This document shows, in pieces, positions 10,657-15,451 of a DNA stretch of 15,451 nucleotides. This stretch comes from Thoreauomyces humboldtii. Its lineage: Eukaryota > Chytridiomycota > Chytridiomycetes > Spizellomycetales > Powellomycetaceae. The translations under genes were made by a program, and so were the position numbers. The notes beneath the pieces are model-generated. The model saw only the letters and a list, made by a program, of their open reading frames with translations. It had not been told where the DNA came from and did no database searches. The stretch's first letter is position 1. Each line of letters begins with the position of its first letter. The stretch is taken from the NCBI GenBank assembly GCA_027596035.1, contig JADGJA010000545.1:1-15451 (forward strand), read 5' to 3'.

Positions 10657-10702
10657 GTGTGTGTGCATGCTTGAACGGGTGTGTGTGCGAGTGTGTGTGT
10701 TG
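10657..10702. repeat. Imperfect (GT)n microsatellite
   Basis: Three GT-rich blocks are separated by short interruptions (GCATGCTTGAAC and CGA). It lies directly beyond the COA8 stop codon, so COA8 mRNA would carry it as a CA-rich tract in the 3' UTR. Length is likely to vary between strains. Confidence 0.75.
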
Positions 10703-10713
10703 TATTGTAGCGG

Positions 10714-11552
10714 CTACCTGAAAGTGATACCCTGAGCCCTGTGACCACCGCCGATCCTGACGATGGTCTGACCGACCCTGCTCCACCAAGCGTCCAATCC
10801 CCCCGCCGTCCTGTTGGCGATCCTCCAGCTCCTCGCGACCTCTGCCCTCGCCGCCACGTTGAGCATCCGGAGGTTCTCCTTCCACAGCTGACCGTTGTAG
10901 ACCGTGTGACGGGACAGCGACGTGTCGAGGTACTGCTTGTAGAAGACGGACAGTTCGTGCGGCGTCGCTGGTCGGTTCTCTCGGTCTTGGACTGGAGGAA
11001 AAGAACACATGTGTGGGTGTTGGGATTAAGGGTTTTCGAAGTTTTTCCTTTTTCTCCCACTTTTCCGTTTACCTGCGGCCTCGAAGGCAGCCTTCTCGTT
11101 CTGGAAGTGGGTGTTGTTGTCGGTCCAGAACTCGTGGTGCCACAGCTGGACGTTCTCCCTGTGAGCGTGCCACGCCCTTTCCGCCGAGGAGAGGGAAGGG
11201 TCGGATCTGTAGCGGATGAGACGGATGTGGGAGACGGGATGCGGTGAGGAGACGAGGAGAGGGGCGTTCTGGTTCGTCGTCGTGGAGGAGGTAGCGGTAG
11301 TGTTGGTTGAGGACGAGGATGAGGATTGTGAGGAAAGCGAACACGAGGAGGTTCGAAGTGACCGGACGGAGGACTGGCGTTCGTGGAGACGGGTGAGCTG
11401 GGCTTGCAACCCTTCAGCAGCAGGAGCGTAATAGAAGGGATACTCACGCAGGATGGAGTAAGTGATGGAGCAGTGGGTGAGGACCGAGTGCAGCCCGCTG
11501 TTGCCCGTGCTAAGGGCCGTTGCGGAGTCGCGGCGCGAAGGGAGAAAGACAT
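10714..11552 (-). CDS. COA8: Cytochrome c oxidase assembly factor COA8 (APOPT1 family), mitochondrial
   Basis: Read on the minus strand, exons 11552-11448, 11397-11073 and 10991-10714 encode 235 aa. COA8 acts in the mitochondrial matrix side of complex IV biogenesis and protects the enzyme under oxidative stress (known from the animal family). Residues 1-35 (MSFSLRAATPQRPLARATAG and on) form a basic, Ser/Ala-rich presequence. A low-complexity Ser/Thr/Asn stretch at about 50-79 follows. The family core runs from about residue 90: SHIRLIRYRSDP, AERAWHAHRENVQLWHHEFW, FQNEKAAFEA, then HELSVFYKQYLDTSLSRH, VYNGQLWKENLRML and ARSWRIANR. This matches the order of the human protein (motifs around NQQFW, EKEEF, ADFYKEFL, YYNRDWYKRNF). 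The last intron (10992-11072) has a clear donor and acceptor. The first (11398-11447) is only 50 nt and is chosen because it keeps frame; its acceptor is the least certain point. The gene diverges from the proteasome gene. Confidence 0.86.
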
Positions 11553-12031
11553 TTTCGGGGTGCTGAGAAGGAGGAAAGACTGGTTTTCTCGCACGACGAA
11601 AGAGAAGGACGCAGGAGGGGCGCAGAAGAGCTGCGCAGAGAGAGTTACTTCGAAAGAGATGGAGGTACACAGTTGCCGAGAGTTGGAGCGTTGCCTGCCA
11701 ATTGGAAGGGTTGGCTATATCAGAGAGTCCGTCACGACGGAGAGAGAGCAAGAGGGAGACAGGGGCAAAAAATTGGCCGGAAAACCTCTGCAACGACGGT
11801 TGGTTCCACGCGTCGTCTCTCTCGTCTGTCGCTCATCACTCTAACCGCCCACGCCGGCAGTTGCAAGATCTCCCAGAAGGCAATCGGCATCCACATCCTA
11901 CCTCTACTCTCACGGACCACCCAATAAGCTCATAAGCAAAAGGCTCGGTCCCCTACATCTATCGGCGCAGATCTTTCTCAGCGATCTTTTAGACCCTCGT
12001 CGTTTCTCTTCTTCGCTTCTCCCGCACAACC
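11553..12031. promoter_or_regulatory. Shared divergent promoter region of COA8 (-) and PRE3 (+)
   Basis: The two start codons face away from each other across 479 bp. A perfect CCAATTGG palindrome lies at 11698-11705, so a CCAAT box is presented to both strands, and another CCAAT at 11921-11925 is 107 bp before the proteasome ATG. A TATA-like GATATAGCC is read on the minus strand near 11713-11721. I saw no copy of the yeast proteasome element GGTGGCAAA. CCAAT boxes are bound by the HAP/NF-Y complex, which in yeast drives respiratory genes (known); its use here is inferred. Confidence 0.55.
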
Positions 12032-13211
12032 ATGGAGCACGGAAACACGCGACTGAAACCCGGAGAGGTCGACCTGGGCGTACGTATATCCAATCGTCGT
12101 GAGCGGGCTGATGGCTCCTGGACCATTCTCAGAACGAACGCTGTTTCTTACACGTTTCGTTGACAGACGACCATCATGGCGGTCAAGTTCGCCAACGGCG
12201 TCATCATTGGCGCCGATTCGCGTACGACCACCGGATCCTACATCGGTAAGGAGGGAGCCTGATCGGCGGTTCCTAAACGTGCTCGTGTGCCTGCACTTTC
12301 GGCATCCCTTGCTCCGGGCGCCGATGCAGGGCATGACGCGTAGAACACAGAATGATGCTAGAGATCTGGAGCTTACCCAGTCTCTGGTGCCTCCTTTCAG
12401 CCAACAGAGTCACGGACAAGCTGACAATGGTCCACGACCGCATTTACTGTTGCCGATCCGGATCAGCTGCTGACACGCAAGCTGTTGCGGACATGGTTCA
12501 TTACTACCTGCAACTCTACACGTACGTTTACCGCTTCTGAAACCAGAGTGGATGGAATGTTTTGGCGTCGGGGGGGACTCAGGGGTAGCGAGGAAGAGGA
12601 GGCTTGCTGGGCATTTGGGATCGGCTGCTCGCGGTGTGCATCACTCAGAGAGACCAGCGCCCATCTTTTGCCATACCAGATCCTGCAGTAACTTACCGTC
12701 TTCCTTCTCGTCGTCTCCTCCGTCCTACAATCAGAGCGCAGGAAGGCGAACGCCCTCCCGTAGAGACCGCCGCCAACCTGTTCCGCGAGCTCTGCTACAC
12801 GAACAAGGACGGTCTGTCCGCAGGCATCATCGTGGCTGGATGGGACAAGTACAAGGGCCCATCCGTGTATACGATTCCGTTGGGAGGATCTATCCACGAA
12901 CAACCCTTCTCCATCGGTGGAAGTGGATCCACTTACATTTATGGTTACTGCGATGCCAACTTCCGTGATGACATGACCAAGGAGGAGGCCATCAAGTTTA
13001 CGAAGAACTGTGAGTGTTTACACGTGCCTGCGTCTTGAACAGAGTCCTGTCGACTGGTGAGGCTGACTCTGGCTTTTTACTAGCGATTGCGCTGGCCATG
13101 TCACGGGATGGTTCGTCTGGCGGTGTCATTCGTCTTGCCATCATCGACGAGAGCGGTGTCGAGCGGATATTCGTACCAGGAAACCAGCTACCCACTTTCT
13201 GGGAGGGATAG
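12032..13211 (+). CDS. PRE3: 20S proteasome subunit beta-1 (caspase-like catalytic subunit)
   Basis: Exons 12032-12079, 12167-12245, 12401-12521, 12735-13009 and 13084-13211 encode 216 aa, almost the length of yeast Pre3. This beta-ring subunit cleaves after acidic residues. The first exon encodes a 16-residue propeptide ending in Gly, and the second begins with the catalytic threonine (TTIMAVKF). Counting from that Thr1, D17 (GADSRTTTG), K33 (VTDKLT) and R45 ([10 protein letters not shown]) fall exactly at the expected catalytic and specificity positions; the later SGS and SRDGSSGG segments complete the active-site frame (family numbering is about one lower there). The propeptide/mature boundary coincides with an intron in phase 0. 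The third intron is unusually long for this locus (213 nt). The gene shares a divergent promoter with COA8 and ends 369 bp before NDUFS2. Confidence 0.97.
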
Positions 13212-13580
13212 ATCAAGAAGAAGCAGCGACTTTGCCAGAGCATCTCACCAGCTGGTTCGACTGCCTCTACGAACGACAACCTGCGATGGGATGCCTTGTG
13301 TTGCTGTTCTTTTTATGACAGAGCTATTCAAATATCAATCAGAACACCTTGTAAAAAGCACTGCAGTCCATGTAAGAGTCTGCTGTCCACAAAGGAAGCT
13401 GGCCATTTTCCACCGCGATCCTCCAGAACCACAATTTCGGGATTCCTCAACAGCGGCGGGAGAACTGCACACGGCCGGACTCCCACAGTCGTCCTCACCA
13501 CCAGCACCAGGACGCTCGCATTCTGATTCAGGACTGATCCTTCCCGTGCGGTGTTTTCGGCAAAAAAAGCTCCCAACGCC
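13212..13580. other. Intergenic spacer between PRE3 and NDUFS2
   Basis: Only 369 bp must serve as the 3' end of the proteasome gene and the promoter and leader of NDUFS2, both on the plus strand. No gene, RNA or strong promoter motif is visible. The start at 13581 is the first in-frame ATG, although its frame is open upstream to 13551. Confidence 0.5.
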
Positions 13581-15425
13581 ATGGCTCCCTCGGTCCTTTC
13601 TCGCTCCCTGCTATCCGCCGCAGGGCGAGCTTCCTCCAGCACCCCTGCAGCACGCAACCTTGCAGCAGCCACATCCGGCGCGGCCGGTGCTCACATGCTT
13701 CGCGGCACCCGCGCGGTCGCTCCTTCGTCTGCGTCCGACGTTCAGGCCCAGCGTGGAGGTGTGCGCGTTCTCTTTTCCGCACATTGTCCTGAACAGGCCT
13801 GACCCTTGTTGACTCTCTTCCAGCCAAGACAGCAGCAAAGGGAAAGATGATGCATCCCGAGACGTTTGGCGTGTCGACGAGGTGGTTCGTGCCACCAAAA
13901 GTGAGGCAGAACGCCGAGGCCGTTGGTGAGTTCTCGGTTTGGCATGACAGCCCAAAGACTTCGTCCTTCGGCTGGAGATTCTGTTTCAATGGTCATCTTT
14001 ATCGATTCTCATTTTCCTGCCTTGCAGAGGTTCCTTATTATGAGGGCGAGGATGCTTCTCTGGAGACCTTCACCATCAACTTCGGACCCCAGCACCCGGC
14101 AGCCCACGGAGTGCTGCGTCTTATTCTTGAGCTGAAGGGAGAGATCATCGTCCGTGCCGACCCCCACATTGGTCTCCTGCACCGTGGAACGGAGAAACTG
14201 ATCGAGTACAAGACGTACCTGCAGTCCCTGCCCTACTTTGACCGTCTGGATTACGGTGAGTAGATGGGAACAGAAACCTATCGGGGCCCGCGGAAAGTCG
14301 GAACCTGAACCCCGTTATGTTTCTAGTCTCTATGATGACCAACGAGCAGGCATACTCGCTGGCCGTTGAGAAGCTGCTCAACATCGAGATCCCCGCTCGC
14401 GCAAAGTACATCCGCACTTTGTTTGCTGAGATTACCCGTATCCTCAACCACATCATGGCCGTGACCACCCACGCCCTCGATGTGGGCGCCCTGACACCTT
14501 TCCTGTGGATGTTCGAGGAGCGTGAGAAGCTCATGGAGTTCTACGAGCGCGTCTCTGGAGCCCGCATGCACGCGGCTTACGTGCGACCCGGAGGCGTCGC
14601 CATTGACATGCCTGTGGGACTCATGGATGACATCCACAAGTGGGCCCTCCAGTTCAACGCCCGTATCGACGAAACAGAGGAGGCCCTTTCTAACAACCGT
14701 GTCTGGAAGAACCGTTTGATCGACGTCGGCAAGGTCACTGCCAAGCAGGCCATCGACTACTCGTTCTCTGGCGTCATGCTCCGTGGATCCGGTATCGCGT
14801 GGGATCTTCGCAAGGAAGCCCCTTACGACGCCTACGCCGACATGGAGTTCGACATTCCCGTCGGCACCAACGGAGACTGCTACGACCGCTACCTCTGTCG
14901 TGTCGAGGAGATGAGGCAGAGTCTTCGCATCATCGCGCAATGTCTCGACAAGATGCCCCCGGGCCTGGTCAAGGTTGACGATGCCAAGATCGCGCCCCCC
15001 TCCCGTGGCGACATGAAGGAGAGCATGGAGGCCCTCATCCATCACTTCAAGCTCTTCTCGGAAGGTTACGCCGTCCCTCCTGGAGAGACTTACACGGTCG
15101 TTGAGGCTCCCAAGGGTGAGTTCGTCTGGAATGCCCACTCACCGCTGGTACTGTCTTGCTGACATTGTTGGTCTACAGGTGAGTTCGGCGTTTACCTCGT
15201 GTCTGACGGTTCCAGCCGACCGTACCGATGCAAGATCCGTGCCCCCGGTTTCCCGCATCTGGCTGGTGTCGACTTCATTGGCCGGGGACACTACCTTGCT
15301 GACGCCGTCACCATCATCGGAACCTTGGATGTTGTGTTCGGTACGATGAGGTTGATATCGTCTTTGCGGCGAAGTTTCTGGCTAACCTCCCCTCGTTCGT
15401 TTTTGCAGGAGAGATTGATCGATAG
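13581..15425 (+). CDS. NDUFS2: NADH:ubiquinone oxidoreductase 49-kDa subunit (complex I, NDUFS2 / Nqo4 family), mitochondrial
   Basis: Exons 13581-13758, 13824-13925, 14028-14255, 14327-15115, 15179-15340 and 15409-15425 encode 491 aa. This core subunit of the peripheral arm of complex I forms, with the PSST subunit, the ubiquinone-reduction site. Residues 1-60 are a long Ala/Ser/Arg presequence ([20 protein letters not shown] and on). The conserved body starts near 94: [15 protein letters not shown] at 111-125, [18 protein letters not shown] at 140-157 and [13 protein letters not shown] at 161-173, the segments that line the quinone pocket in this family. Later come [74 protein letters not shown] and [15 protein letters not shown], ending with the family's typical FGEIDR. 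The last exon is just 17 nt and encodes those final residues. Intron 5 (15116-15178) is flanked by a 10-bp direct repeat. The gene is complete within the window. Confidence 0.97.
15115..15187 (+). repeat. Direct repeat GGTGAGTTCG flanking intron 5 of NDUFS2
   Basis: One copy spans 15115-15124 and covers the splice donor; the second spans 15178-15187 and covers the acceptor and the start of the next exon. The offset is 63 nt, equal to the intron length. Any excision within the repeat would give the same mRNA, but only 15116-15178 has GT-AG ends. This is the layout expected if an intron arose by tandem duplication of an exonic AGGT-containing segment. Confidence 0.8.
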
Positions 15426-15451
15426 AGACTTCATCCGCAGTGCTCCCCCCC

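Larger units (their letters stand above)
10255..10713. other. Convergent spacer between RPL10 and COA8 tails
   Basis: This 459-bp spacer carries the 3' UTRs of the two facing genes and no supportable gene. It contains a candidate poly(A) signal for each strand, placed so that the two transcripts could overlap, and a TG-rich repeat beside the COA8 stop codon. Confidence 0.55.

Noticed and set aside
13240..13275. GGTTCGACTGCC, resembling a tRNA T-loop
   Set aside because: No cloverleaf can be formed with the flanking sequence.
14323..15138. 271-codon open frame antisense to NDUFS2
   Set aside because: It is the mirror of a C-ending-codon-biased exon; the Val-, Asp- and Leu-rich translation is a typical shadow of such coding sequence.

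Overview
This is an ordinary-looking stretch of fungal nuclear genome. Genes are cut by many short spliceosomal introns (50-213 nt, mostly 60-100) with GT-AG ends and often a CTGAC/CTAAT-like branch site 15-30 nt before the acceptor. Coding exons are GC-rich, with C-ending codons in the highly expressed genes. Every recognisable protein is eukaryotic and most are fungal in character. The dense small introns suggest a basidiomycete, but that is an inference. No bacterial, viral, CRISPR or transposon structure was seen.

Layout, left to right: (1) 387-2260 (+), an eight-exon gene for a protein of about 454 aa, not firmly identified, with a region resembling a very divergent RhoGAP fold; (2) 3201-3933 (+), a small five-exon gene for a cytochrome c oxidase subunit of the COX7C/yeast Cox8 type; (3) 5494-7222 (+), a secreted, probably GPI-anchored pepsin-like aspartic protease; (4) 9385-10254 (+), ribosomal protein L10 (uL16); (5) 10714-11552 (-), the cytochrome c oxidase assembly factor COA8/APOPT1; (6) 12032-13211 (+), the proteasome beta-1 (Pre3/PSMB6) catalytic subunit; (7) 13581-15425 (+), the 49-kDa subunit of respiratory complex I (NDUFS2). 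All seven models were spliced by hand so that the reading frame closes exactly across every junction.

Three of the seven genes serve the respiratory chain (a complex IV subunit, a complex IV assembly factor, a complex I core subunit). Two are core housekeeping genes (ribosome, proteasome). COA8 and the proteasome gene diverge from a shared spacer of 479 bp; RPL10 and COA8 converge. Four spacers exceed 450 bp (2261-3200, 3934-5493, 7223-9384 and 10255-10713). They carry no gene I can support; they hold leaders, tails, small repeats and, before RPL10, a probable 5'-UTR intron.

I found no convincing undescribed system. The points most worth checking are a complex I intron flanked by a 10-bp direct repeat that includes its own splice donor, a 66-nt stop-free in-frame intron in the protease, a 16-nt microexon in the COX gene, and the divergent first gene.
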